A stretch of DNA of 64,000 bases from Ilex aquifolium (Eukaryota > Streptophyta > Magnoliopsida > Aquifoliales > Aquifoliaceae), in contig OX637402.1 of NCBI GenBank assembly GCA_951799425.1, forward strand, positions 20,163,844 to 20,227,843. The letters are read 5' to 3'. A model generated the notes under the pieces. That model ran no database searches, had not been told where the DNA came from, and saw only the letters and a list, made by a program, of their open reading frames with translations. This document shows, piece after piece, positions 11,015 through 21,196 of this stretch. Made by a program: the position numbers and the translations under genes. Position 1 is the stretch's first letter. The number at the start of each line of letters is the position of its first letter.

Positions 11015-11654
11015 GGTCTATGATTGATCAGAAAACAGAGTGCAATAGTGTATAACTATGGCAGTCTGTTTGTTGGAAGATGATCTCTCTGTATCTTTAT
11101 TTTCTCTTTCCTTATCATAGCTGTTTGTAGTCCACCAATTACAAGAGTGCCATAACCTTATCTCCGGATTGTAGCAGTACAGCCATCTCTAATGCTCAAA
11201 AATCACCACATATCTTAAGCACTTGTAACTCACATGTTTCAATTTATAACAAAAAATTAAACGGCAGTCTAGAAGGTTTACAGTGCTACTAATTCATTTC
11301 ACATAAAAGTTTGATGAAAAATAGAATGAATAATTTAGAGTGGACAAATTTCATATTTTTTTTTTTTAATTTTTTTATTTTACGATCGGTCCGATTAATT
11401 GACCTAACAGTTCAATCATTGACCCAGTCCCTCTACCAGTTCAATGTACGGTCCGGTTTTGATAATTATGATTCAACCTCCCCTGCCGTCCTAACACAAC
11501 ATGATTTAAATAACAATGGTTTGACCACTAAGAATTTTAACACAACATGATTTAAATAACAATGGTTTGACCACTTCACTCCACATATCTCCATCAACAT
11601 ATTGCATAGCTTTGTGTTCAGAATTTCTGATTACCACCTGTTTGATAATTTGCC
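11015..11654. other. Spacer between GST copies 3 and 4
   Basis: The 3' untranslated region of copy 3 runs to about 11200. It is followed by non-coding sequence containing TACGGTCCGGTTTTG-like dispersed repeat text. The conserved GST leader resumes near 11576, but the TGACG/TATA block present upstream of copies 1-3 and 5 is absent here. Confidence 0.45.
11492..11575. repeat. 38-bp direct repeat, two copies 8 bp apart
   Basis: Both copies read TAACACAACATGATTTAAAT and continue identically through GGTTTGACCACT (11492-11529 and 11538-11575). The second copy abuts the conserved GST leader, marking a local rearrangement at the breakpoint where the copy 4 promoter was lost. Confidence 0.85.
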
Positions 11655-12231
11655 ATGGCGACAACTGATGTAAAGCTTCTCGGTGCAGCCCCAAGCCCCT
11701 ATGTCAATCGGGTCGAAGTCGCCCTCAACTTGAAGTCCATTGACTATGAGTTGATTGAAGAAAATGTTATTGTCAAAAGCGAACTCCTCCTTAAGAACTA
11801 GTTCAATTATGTATTGCGATCTTGTTTTGACATAGTTCAAATGTTTGCAGTGGTTCCCATTATTCAGGGAGCTTAGGACGGCAGGGGAGGAGGCGGCGAA
11901 GGCCGCAGTGGTAGATAAAATAGTTGAAGGGCTGGTGTTGTTGGAGGAAGTGTTTGGCAAAGGTGGCAAAGGGAAAGCTTTCTTTGGTGGGGATAGTATT
12001 GGGTACCTTGATATTGCCCTGGGTTGCTACTTGCGGTGGCTGTGGGTGTTAGAGATAACGGCTGAGGTGAAGCTGCTTACTGAAACCAAGACACCGGAGT
12101 TGTTGGCATGGGCTGAGCGGTTCTGTGCAAATGATGCTGTTAAAGATGTATTACCAGAACCTGCGAAGCTCATAGAGATTCTTATGATTTGTAAGGCCAG
12201 AGAAAATGTGGCTGCTGCTGCTGCAAATTAA
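11655..12231 (+). pseudogene. Tau-class GST copy 4, exon 1 truncated by internal deletion
   Basis: Exon 1 starts normally at 11655 (Ser14 in PSPYVNR) but only about 48 codons remain. At LLKN the sequence jumps into what is intron sequence in the paralogues and hits TAG near 11800. A single deletion has removed the rest of exon 1, including the glutathione-binding KKIPVL and ES motifs, plus the 5' part of the intron. The intron end (TTTGCAG) and all of exon 2 (11851-12231, 127 codons with stop) remain open and well conserved, so the loss is recent or exon 2 was maintained by exchange with copy 3, its closest match. No normal GST can be made. Confidence 0.9.
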
Positions 12232-12255
12232 GGTCTATGGTTGATCAGAAAACAG

Positions 12256-12426
12256 GAAAAAATATTGGGCGTAACCATTACACCATGTCAGCAGGAGCAA
12301 ATGAGCCCCATTAAAACTCATAACCACCTAGTCAATTTATACATAACCAACTCCATGATAGGAAATGAACCCTATTTTACTCTTTTTGTTATTTTCTTAT
12401 TGGATGGTTACACCCAATATTTACTG
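12256..12426. mobile_element. 171-bp Mutator-like MITE in the GST copy 4 3' flank
   Basis: The terminal inverted repeats are GAAAAAATATTGGGCGTAAC and the complement of GGTTACACCCAATATTTACTG. It is flanked by a 9-bp duplication, AGAAAACAG (12247-12255) and AGAAAGCAG (12427-12435). The paralogous position after copy 3 reads GATCAGAAAACAGAGTGC uninterrupted, which is the empty site. A 9-bp duplication is typical of Mutator-like elements. Confidence 0.8.
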
Positions 12427-12435
12427 AGAAAGCAG

Positions 12436-13659
12436 AGTGCAATAATGTATAACTATGGCAGCCTGCTTGTTGGAAGAAGATTCTCTCTGTCTTTATTTTC
12501 TCTTTCCTTTTCATGGCTGTTTGTAGTCCACCAAATACCAATTACAGGAGTGTGGCATTCCATAACCTCTTCACCAAGATTGTAGCAGTACAGCCATCTC
12601 TAATAAGAAACCCCCTCTTCTGTTTTTATTTGTTTTTTGAGTTATTAAAAAGCACCAACTTACTGCTTGAATAATATAGATAATGGATAGAATCACAAAA
12701 ATGAAGGGTTAAATCCATTTTACCTGCACTTGGTTTTATCATTTAGAAATTCAACATCTATTCTTCAAAAATCACCACATAACCTCGTTGTGCGTTTGGA
12801 CTAAAGTGCTAGTATTAGAGCTTATAATCGAATGAGTTCAAACGAGCTCGAGTTGAGTCTGTTAAATTTGACTAATTCAAAAAATGAGCCGAATCTGAAC
12901 GAATGGAGTTCAAATATTTACACATAAATGAGTCGACTCTGTCGAGTTTAAGTCAAGTCTGTCAAGTTCGTTTTTTAAACGAGCCTAAAAAATTATTTAA
13001 ATTCGGCTTGTCAAGCCTGAACGAGCCTAAAACAAACTGAATCCGAGTCGAATTCGAGTAGCTCAGTTTGATTATCAGCCCTAGCTATTATTATGAATTC
13101 CATCCAAAATATAAACAGCCAGGACACAAACACCTCGTGTCCCAAGCCACAAATGTTAATTTTTTTTATTGAAATTATATCACTTCACAAATCGGTAACT
13201 CAAAAACTAAAGAGTTTAAATTTCTGATGGCATTAATATTTATTGTCAAAAAATACATAATAATCACTTGTTTGTTGCTACAATAGTAATGATTATTATG
13301 CATTTTTTTATAATAAATTTTAACATTTTAGTTTTTGAACTAAGGATGTGCCATTCAAAAAAAAAAAAAAAACTAATGATGTGTGAAATGATATAATTTT
13401 AATAAAAAAAATTTACATTTGTGGTTAATATAATGTTATTAGATCTCATCAACTTCTACCTCTCAGCAAATTAAATTTAATTTTTAGGTCCTAATAATAT
13501 TATTCTATAATAAATATTCAAATTAAATTCGTAAGTTGCAATCTAATAAAATTGCTCACTTAATAGTTAATAGGTTCAACTTAAAGAATAAAACACCAGA
13601 TTTAATTCTATATTTTATACCTCCAAGTTTCGGGGATTACTCTATCCAGTTAACTTTGA
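12436..13659. other. Intergenic, degenerate dispersed repeat
   Basis: After the copy 4 3' flank (to about 12660), 12813-13090 is a GAGCTCGAGTTGAGTC-type dispersed repeat similar to 5480-6090. The rest is AT-rich with no gene. Confidence 0.45.
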
Positions 13660-14686
13660 GGGCTTGTTTGGTATGTTTTTTGGGAAAATTTTGGATTAGC
13701 TTGTCCAAATCCTTTTGATGGTACCAAAAATTAATCTTAAGTATGAGCTCAGCCCAGGAGATCAGATCGGGAGGTTAGTTCGGAGCTCCAGAGCTCAGAG
13801 AACCAGAACTCGAGCTCCTCCCATGCGAGATAATAGTCAAAATGATAAGGAAATAACTTAATGATAGCTGGCACCCCCCGAAACAATAGCCAAGCAGCAT
13901 TCTAGGCGTGAAACACTCAATTGATCAAGATCCTCTCCCAGAATTAAGGGAGATCCCATGAATGAAGGGCAAAGATCTCGATAGAAATATCTTAGAATTA
14001 GGAACGACATTATAAGTATTGTACATTGCCCCAACAGAGGGAGGGGCCAAATGGCATCAAAGAGCTATTTGTAAACACCTTTTGAATGAATATACACCTC
14101 AGGAGCAAGAACCTCCATTACAGAGTGGACTAGCCGAGCTCATCAGCCGATGAACTACTATATTTTTGCGGTGTAATACACACCACACCTCTGATTACTA
14201 GAGCATTCACTCACTAATTCACGAGCCTTGTAGCTTTGATCTGTTCATTGCTATTGCACTCAAACTCACTGCTCATTCACGTGAAATCACATCATCACAT
14301 TTCAAACCCAAAGATGAGATTTAAAGATGAGATTCAATATTTAATGTTGTCCATACTCATGTTTGATATGCGCAGGGATATAAGACTATTATGGTAATAT
14401 ATTTGTATATAAATGACTATTTTACCCCTTAACAAATTTAATATAGAAAATATAAGATATATGAGGGGTATAAATGTCATTTAGATGTTAAACCCATTAA
14501 CCCACATATGAAACCCACCCCCATGGGTTTCATGAAACCCATGAACTTGGGTTTCATGACCGGGTCTAAAGCGGGCTGAGTTTCAAATCCTGGATTAGAT
14601 GTGTATTTGCCAAACATAAATTTGAGGGAGTTTATTCTACAACCCATGTTCTAAAACTCTTCTAAATCCACGTACCAAACAGGTCC
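13660..14686. mobile_element. DNA transposon (MITE-like) interrupted by a solo LTR
   Basis: The left end GGGCTTGTTTGGTATG and the right end, complement GGACCTGTTTGGTACG, form terminal inverted repeats. TGA lies on both sides (13657-13659, 14687-14689), compatible with a 3-bp target duplication of the PIF/Harbinger type, although TWA is more usual there. Without the 582-bp solo LTR inside it, the element would be about 440 bp. Confidence 0.5.
13716..14297 (+). mobile_element. Diverged solo LTR of the Tat-like family
   Basis: It starts TGATGGTACC and ends CATCATCA, and aligns along its length with the intact LTRs at 21197 and 31586. Shared blocks include CAATAGCCAAGC, GATCCTCTCC, GCAAAGATCTCG and AGAGTGGACTAGCCGAGCTC. 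The flanks CCTTT (13711-13715) and CATTT (14298-14302) form a 5-bp target duplication with one mismatch. Only one LTR remains, so the internal region was lost by LTR-LTR recombination. Divergence from the 11-kb copy shows it is much older. Confidence 0.85.
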
Positions 14687-15062
14687 TGAATCATGTGGGC
14701 CAGCTGAGTTTGTGTACCGGCTGACCGCGCACCATTTAATTAGGTGCACACTACAAATCACGTGTGTCAAGCCGTATTGGGGTTAGTATTAGTATACATA
14801 AAAAAAATTCTTCATTGTCTAGGGAGTCAAAGTGTAATTTTATCTTTTTACTAGGGTAATCATGGTTAGAGACATGTTATAATGTAAATAGTTTTAAGAA
14901 GAATATTAATAACCGTTAGATGAGTCTATTTGAGACTATCAGATAAACTTATTAAAATATGTCATATTTTATATTATACATTTATTTATTTGCATATATA
15001 TTATTATGTACTCGTGTTTGTGTGTTTTCCAAGCCAATTATATCTTTCGTTTGTTAATTTAA

Positions 15063-15507
15063 AGGGTTACTTATATAATACTCTCTTCAAGCTTAGATCA
15101 TATTTAATTGATTTTTCTCATAGTTTTAGTTTTAACAATTTATCCCCTCAAAGTTTTAATATTTGTCAATTAAGTCAAGCCGTTAATTTTAACAATAAAA
15201 AATTATAAAAAACAGTCATTTTGTAAGTCACATGATTTCAAATTATATGAAGAGATAAGATCACCCTTCTAATAGTTTGTTTTGGGAAGAAGAATGAGGA
15301 GTTTTTCGAATTCAAGGTAATTTTTTATTTTCAATAAATCTGAGATCATGTGACTTAATTTTTTATTATTTTTCATTGTCGAAACAAATAATTTGAGTTA
15401 ATTGAAAAATGTACAAACTTTGAGGGAGTAATTTGTTGAAATTCAAACTAAAAAGAGTTAATTACAATTTGATCCAAACTTAAAGGGGGTATTTTGTAAT
15501 TAACCCT
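15063..15507. mobile_element. 445-bp MITE upstream of GST copy 5
   Basis: Long imperfect inverted arms of about 130 bp or more run from AGGGTTA (15063) to TAACCCT (15507). Mirrored blocks include CTCAAAGTTTT and CAAACTTTGAG, and AAGTCACATGAT and ATCATGTGACTT. There is no coding capacity. It ends about 85 bp before the TGACGTAA motif of GST copy 5, so it forms that gene's distal promoter. Confidence 0.7.
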
Positions 15508-15590
15508 AATTTAAAAGTATGCCAAGTGTTTGTGTGTTTGCCAAGCCAATTATGACTTTCTTCAACGTCTCCATGTTCACATCTACCCAT

Positions 15591-15637
15591 TTACGTCACC
15601 GCATACCTCACTTACATCTCTGCGACTCTCATAAATA
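15591..15637 (+). promoter_or_regulatory. GST copy 5 core promoter: TGACGTAA motif and TATA-like box
   Basis: TTACGTCA at 15591-15598 precedes CATAAATA (15630-15637) by about 31 bp, with the ATG at 15737. This repeats the module of copies 2 and 3 and supports shared regulation by TGA-type bZIP factors. Confidence 0.5.
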
Positions 15638-15736
15638 CCCAACGGTTCCAGCACTTACACTCCACAAATCTCCACCCACATATTTAATAGCTTCTTCTTC
15701 AGAATACCTGCCTACCACCTGTTTGATAATTTGCCA

Positions 15737-17342
15737 ATGGCGAAAAGTGATGTAAAGCTTCTCGGTGCATCCGCAAGCCCCTACGTCAATCGGGTCCAAA
15801 TTGCCCTCAACGTGAAGTCTATCGACTATGAGTTCATTGCAGAAAATTTATTTCCCAAAAGCGAGCTCCTCCTTAAATCAAACCCTGTGCACAAGAAAGT
15901 CCCAGTTCTTATCCATGGCGATAAGCCCATCTGTGAGTCCCTTGTCATCGTCCAGTACATCGATGAGGTCTTTACTAATGGCCCTTCGATCCTCCCTTCT
16001 GATCCCTACAAGCGTGCCACTGCTCGTTTCTGGGCTGCCTATCTTGACGATAAGGTACTTCTCATATCAAATCAGTGCTTTTAATGAGTCTTGTTGAAGT
16101 TAGTGTGGTATCTAAATCTTATTGTGCTAAAATTCAATTCATTTATACTCGTTTTGTTTTTATAGATGCGTAACTTAAAAAGTAGACTTAATAATCTCCG
16201 CTATTGAAAAGGTAGTGGGTCCAAATAAATATTGGGATTCACAATAAAATCAATGTAATTATCGAGTCTACTTTTTAAGTTCACGTAACATTGCTCTAAT
16301 CATATTCTTGCCTCTGTAACTTGGTGTAGTGTATACACCAGACGGGTTTAGCGAGTTGACTTATTTAATATACCAATTTGCTATTTTTGTGTTGATTTTG
16401 TATGACATGAGCAAGCCACGCCTAAATTGTTAGATCTATCTTTATTGAACTTTTTTCTTATAGAAATTTCCTTAAACTATGGTCCTTGTGTCAATTAAAC
16501 GCTTAAATTTTGTTGTATGTGTCAATTGAGCCCCTGAACTCTTTAATTGTGACAATTGAGCTCTTATTTCTGCCTCCGTTAGAGTGTGTTATACATGTGA
16601 CTATATGTCACAAAAAGACAAATTGACTCAATTGCCACAATTAAAGAGTTCAAATGGCTCAATTGATACATACAAAAAAGTTCAGGGGTTAATTGACACA
16701 AATATCATAGTTTAAGGAGTATATGTATAGTTTATTCCTACTATTTGTGTCACGTGAGTGCCACTTCCGGTTAGAAAACTTAACGAAGACAAACAAAATG
16801 ATTAAATTGACACAATTATAGAGTTCAAAAGTTTAATTGGCACAAAAAAAACTCAGGACTTAATGGATACAAGAGTCATAATTTAAGAGTCATATATCTA
16901 GTTTACTCTAGAAATTTTGATTATGTATTGGGATTGTGTTTTGACATAATTTGAATTGTTGCAGTGGTTCCCATTATTCAGTGAGCTTAGGACGGCACAA
17001 GGGGAGGAGGCTAAGGCAGCATTGATAGAGAAAATAGTTGAAGGGTTGGTGTTGTTAGAGGAAGTGTTTGTCAAAGGCGGCAAAGGGAAGGCTTTCTTTG
17101 GCGGTGACGGTATTGGGTTCCTTGACCTTGCTCTGGGCTCCTTCCTGGGGTGGTTGAAGGTAGGAGAGATAACAGCTGAGGTGAAGCTGCTTACTGAAAC
17201 CAAGACACCAGAGCTGTTGGGTTGGGCTGAAAGGTTTAGTTCAAATGATGCTGTGAAAGGTGTCATACCAGAGCCTGAGAAGCTCATAGAAATTCTTAAG
17301 TCGTTTCAAGCAGCCAGGGCAAAAGCTGCAGCTTCAAATTAA
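15737..17342 (+). CDS. GSTU17-like: Tau-class glutathione S-transferase, copy 5
   Basis: Exons 15737-16054 and 16965-17342 encode 231 residues. The start is the ATG in TTGCCAATGGCG, homologous to the other copies. Ser14 lies in ASPYVNR, E67-S68 is present, and the helical domain has a slightly divergent capping motif, [12 protein letters not shown]. Copies 5 and 6 share [10 protein letters not shown] and SPYVNRV, forming a subgroup apart from copies 1-3. The 910-bp intron is the longest in the array because two MITEs sit in it (about 16165-16297 and 16455-16910). The upstream flank carries another MITE. Splice sites (AAG|GTACTT and TTGCAG|TGG) are intact, so the gene should be functional, possibly with altered expression. 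Confidence 0.92.
16165..16297. mobile_element. Short MITE in the GST copy 5 intron
   Basis: Inverted arms GTAACTTAAAAAGTAGACTT (about 16170) and the complement of AGTCTACTTTTTAAGTTCACG (16263-16283) flank about 70 bp of spacer. The outer TTACGTGAACTT and AGAGCAATG text resembles other plant MITE termini in this window (36530). Exact ends were not resolved. Confidence 0.6.
16455..16910. mobile_element. MITE with repeated 'tgtcaattgag' arms in the GST copy 5 intron
   Basis: The left arm (CCTTGTGTCAATTAAACGC, GAGCCCCTGAACTCTTTAAT) is inverted twice on the right: near 16620-16730 (ATTAAAGAGTTCAAATGGCTC) and again to about 16905. The two arm copies suggest a nested or doubled foldback. There is no coding capacity. 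Confidence 0.65.
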
Positions 17343-18318
17343 CTTCAATGGCGGATCAGAAACAGAGTGCAATAATAATATGATTTTGGGAGCCTGCTTG
17401 TGGAAGATGATCTCTGTGTGTGTCTGAATTTTCTGTGTCTATTTCATTGCTGTCGGTGGCCATGTAACTTCGATGTTGTTGTCCACATTATTGGAGCGTG
17501 GCATATACCACAAACCTTATCTTGTATCTTGTAGCATTGCAGCATCTATATTAATAAGAGAATAGTTTTTGCAACAAAAAGGGATCAATCATTCTTTGCC
17601 TCTTGTCTCAGCCTTACTCTACCCCCTTGAGGCTATTCAGTCCTTTATATTTTGAACGCAAAACATGTATGCATTGGAATCAAATAAAACAAAACTATAT
17701 AGTTCGTGGATAAAGTGAGATAAGTTTTCATCAAATTTGTAACAGCTAATGTTAATCAATGATACGATGTAAATCTGAAAATTTTCTAATGAACAAATGC
17801 AGGACCCAACTAACCCTTAGACAACCTTCACCCAAATTTAAATAAAAAAAAAAAGTAAAAAATTTGATTTGGTATAAACATTTCTAATAGAGAGAATCAA
17901 ATTTAAAAGAAAAGAAACTCAAATTAAAATGAGGACAAACTCAAATTTAAATGAAAATAAAATATGACAATTGAATTTTTAAAGGAAGATAAAATCTCAC
18001 CGTAATGAATTTGAGACTCTCTTGATATGAGTAAAAAATTGAGTCTTTTTTTATTTGATATGGGTATGAGTTTAACATTGGAGAAGATTTTTAAAATTTT
18101 TTTATCCAAATTTAAATTTGAGTTTAAAAAAAGATAAGAATTGGAGATGCATTTAGAGTGATTTAGTGGTCAAGTTTGTTCTCTTACAACTAAAAGATCT
18201 TCTCACACTCTTTAAAGACGAATCACCCTTATTCGTGAAAAGACATATTCTTAAATTAAATGATCTAGCTTTTAAATTGATCTCCTGCCCGCTACACACT
18301 TTCAAACGCCGGTTAGAG
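17343..18318. other. Spacer between GST copies 5 and 6
   Basis: The 3' untranslated region of copy 5 runs to about 17560. The remainder is AT-rich with no gene, and no promoter block homologous to the other GST copies is present. Confidence 0.45.
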
Positions 18319-18415
18319 AATAAATTTTTTATAGGCAGTTAATCAAGATTGAGATATTGCAGAAACTCATTGAAAATTTATGTAATTTTGATTGACTGCC
18401 TGTAAAAAATTTAAT
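18319..18415. repeat. Foldback (hairpin) immediately upstream of GST copy 6
   Basis: The left arm AATAAATTTTTTATAGGCAG at about 18319-18352 pairs with the complement of CTGCCTGTAAAAAATTTAAT at about 18382-18415. The arms are about 34 bp with a few mismatches and a loop near 30-40 bp. It occupies the place where the other copies carry the TGACG/TATA block and may be a small MITE. Confidence 0.65.
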
Positions 18416-18515
18416 TCCCAGGGGTTATTACTGATTCATGATGGTGCATCTCCATCCAAATTGCGCATCTCTTTGTGTTCAGCGTACGTGAGTACCACCT
18501 GTTTGATAATTTGCC

Positions 18516-19453
18516 ATGGCGAAAAGTGATGTGAAGCTTCTGGGTTCCTGGCCAAGCCCATACGTCAATCGGGTCCAGGTCGCCCTCAACGTGAAGGCCA
18601 TCGACTATGAGTTCATTGAAGAAAATCTTGCTGCCAAAAGCGATTCCCTCCTTAAATCAAACCCTGTTCACAAGAAAATTCCAGTTCTTATCCATGACGA
18701 TAAGCCCATCTGCGAGTCCCTTATCATTGTCCAGTACATCGATGAGGTCTGGACTAATGGCCCCTCCATCCTCCCTTCTGATCCCTACGACTGCGCGACT
18801 GCTCGCTTCTGGGCAACCTTTGTTGATGATAAGGTAGTCCTCCTCATCTTTAGCTAGTGTTGGCAATGAGTTGGATTGTGTCGGGTTTGTGCCTTGTTTA
18901 AATTGGGTCGTGACACAATTTGTTCCTGTCATATTTAACTCTTTTATAGTCGTCTATAATCAGGTTCACGGGTTCACCTGGTTATTATCAACACTTGTCA
19001 ATTCTGTATCAATTTCATATGATTGATGGGTTGCGTTTCGAATCGTATCTATGTAATATCTCCAAAGAAACTTCAATTGACTGTGTTTTGACATGATTTA
19101 AATGGTTGCAGTGGTTTCCATTAATCGGGGAGCTTAGGACGGCACAAGGGGAGGAGGCAAAGGCTGCAGTGATAGAGAGAATAGTTGAAGGGTTATTGTT
19201 GTTGGAGCAAGTGTTTGACAATTGTGGCAAAGGGAAGGTTTTCTTCGGTGGTGATAGTATTGGGTACCTTGATATTGCTTTGGGCTGTTTCTTGGGTTGG
19301 CTGAGGGTGGCAGAAATTACAGCTGATGTGAAGCTGCTGACTGAAAGCAAGACACCAAAGTTGTTGGGATGGGCTGAGAGGTTTTATTCAAATGATGCTG
19401 TTAAAGATGTAGTACCAGAGGCTGAGAAGCTTATAGAGGCTCTTAAGATATAA
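18516..19453 (+). CDS. GSTU17-like: Tau-class glutathione S-transferase, copy 6
   Basis: Exons 18516-18833 and 19112-19453 with a 278-bp intron give 219 residues. Ser14 lies in PSPYVNR, E67-S68 and KKIPVL are kept, and the C-terminal domain has [12 protein letters not shown]. The stop TAA after LKI comes about 13 codons earlier than in copies 1 and 5. The next bases still resemble the Ala/Lys-rich tail of those copies, so the tail was lost by a point change; it lies outside the known catalytic parts. Substitutions at DPYDCA and ATFVDDK are unusual for the array. The leader homologous to other copies starts only near 18446; the upstream promoter is unrelated. Probably functional but differently regulated. 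Confidence 0.9.
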
Positions 19454-21144
19454 GCAGGCAGGGCAAAAGCTCCAGCTTTAAATTTACGTCTATGGCGGTC
19501 AGAAATCAGAGCGCAATAATGTATATATTTTTGCTGCCTGCTTGTGGAAGATGATCTCTCTGAGTCTCTACTAGAGGAGTGAGGTATCCCACAACCTTAT
19601 CTCGGAGAGTGTAGTATTACATCCATCAATAATAAGAAATGTTTTTTGTTGTAGTTAAAGAAATACCAACTTGGTGCCTGAATAATTGACATAATCCATG
19701 GATGAAAGCTCCTCCCCCAAATTAGCATGCTTATGATCAGATCTATAATCTTTAACTAAGTATGGTAGCCTTTTTCTTATGAAAAGTGTTATCTTTATAT
19801 CCCCCTTTTTTTATTGCTTTAATTTGTCCTGTCCTGCTTTCTAGTGACCACTTGTGTTGTAGTCCAGCAGTGCTAAGCGTGAGTTGGATTATTGATCCTG
19901 AGTGGCTGTATTAATCGAGTTGAGTTTATCAAACTTGAATATGTTTAGATCTGACATTGTTGTGATTGACAGAGCTTGACCTTAAAACTTAGTTTCCTGC
20001 TCAAGCTTTGAGTTGAAAACTTGAAATTCAAGTATAATTTGCTAAAATTAAGCTCTAAATAGTCTATCAAGATTAAAGATTCGGACTTGGACTATGAGTA
20101 TGAAGCTAAGACAAATATTCTAGTCAGATTCAAATTCGATTGTTAATACAAATTAAGATGATCAAAACCCTGAGTTAAGAACATTTTGTTATTGGGCCAA
20201 ACAAATATTTTAGACCATTTGAGCTAGAGGCAGTAGGGTTCTAAAGTAGTCTTTCTAGTTTGTCTACAGCCCCAGGCCAACCATCTCACTTTTATATGGG
20301 CTTTAGGTAGAGTCTGGCAGCTGAGAACAGTATGTAGGAGCCGTGTGAATCTGTTTAAACTCATGATGTAACCTTGAAATTTACCGACCATGTGTTTGTT
20401 TTATGTTCTATGTGTCAAACTAGATATGGCCCCGCCGAAATTCGCCCTCGTATCGTCTAGATCATTATTTTTTTTTTAAGAAAAAAGACATGGCCCGCCA
20501 AGTTCAATTTTAAAAGTTGCAATCAACATAGGCTTGGATGATGGAGCTATCAATCTTAATAATTGATGAAGGATGAAGATAAAGTGAAATTCTTTCAAGG
20601 ATTTTGTCTTTAAAGTTTTGTTAAAATTTTCTTAAAAAATCCCTTTATAATTACTATGTTTGAGGAGTTCTAGAAATAAAGTTTTATTAATGATGGAAAA
20701 TAATCTATATGGATAGTAACTTGACATGATACATTACCCAATGTTTCTGAGAGCTCAAAATCTTATATATATCTTTATAGCTTACTAACAAGTAGATGCA
20801 ACTTAATTTCAGAATCTTTGAATTGCTACAAGAGGAGATGGTCAGATGGGTAAGTGGGTAACCACAGTTCCAAGCATTCTGTAAGCTTTTTTGAGGTTTT
20901 GGAGGGAAGGGGGGAATAATATGGAAAGTGGAGATAATTGCTCTACGTTTGATAATGATGGTGACTTCATTGGTTGACTTGAAGATGCTCTTGTTGATTA
21001 TAGGTAAATCTCTTTACATATATGCAAGACAAAATATGGTTTCTCATTTATAATATTTCGTAAAATTCAAGTTTGGGATTCGTTAAATCAACTGATTATC
21101 TTTACAAGCGTTTTGGAATTGAATGCGAGATCTAGGAAATATTA
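19454..21144. other. Intergenic region between the GST array and the retrotransposon
   Basis: The 3' flank of copy 6 runs to about 19640. Sequence at 19870-20170 is loosely similar to the CTCGAG-rich dispersed repeat. No gene, RNA or ordered repeat is recognised in the rest. Confidence 0.45.
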
Positions 21145-21196
21145 GGGTCTTGTTTAATTTGCGTTTCAAAAAATAATATTCGAAAACTATTTCTGG

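Noticed and set aside
12241-12585. 114-codon open frame after GST copy 4
   Set aside because: It runs through the MITE and the GST 3' untranslated region, which is homologous to the non-coding 3' flank of copy 3.
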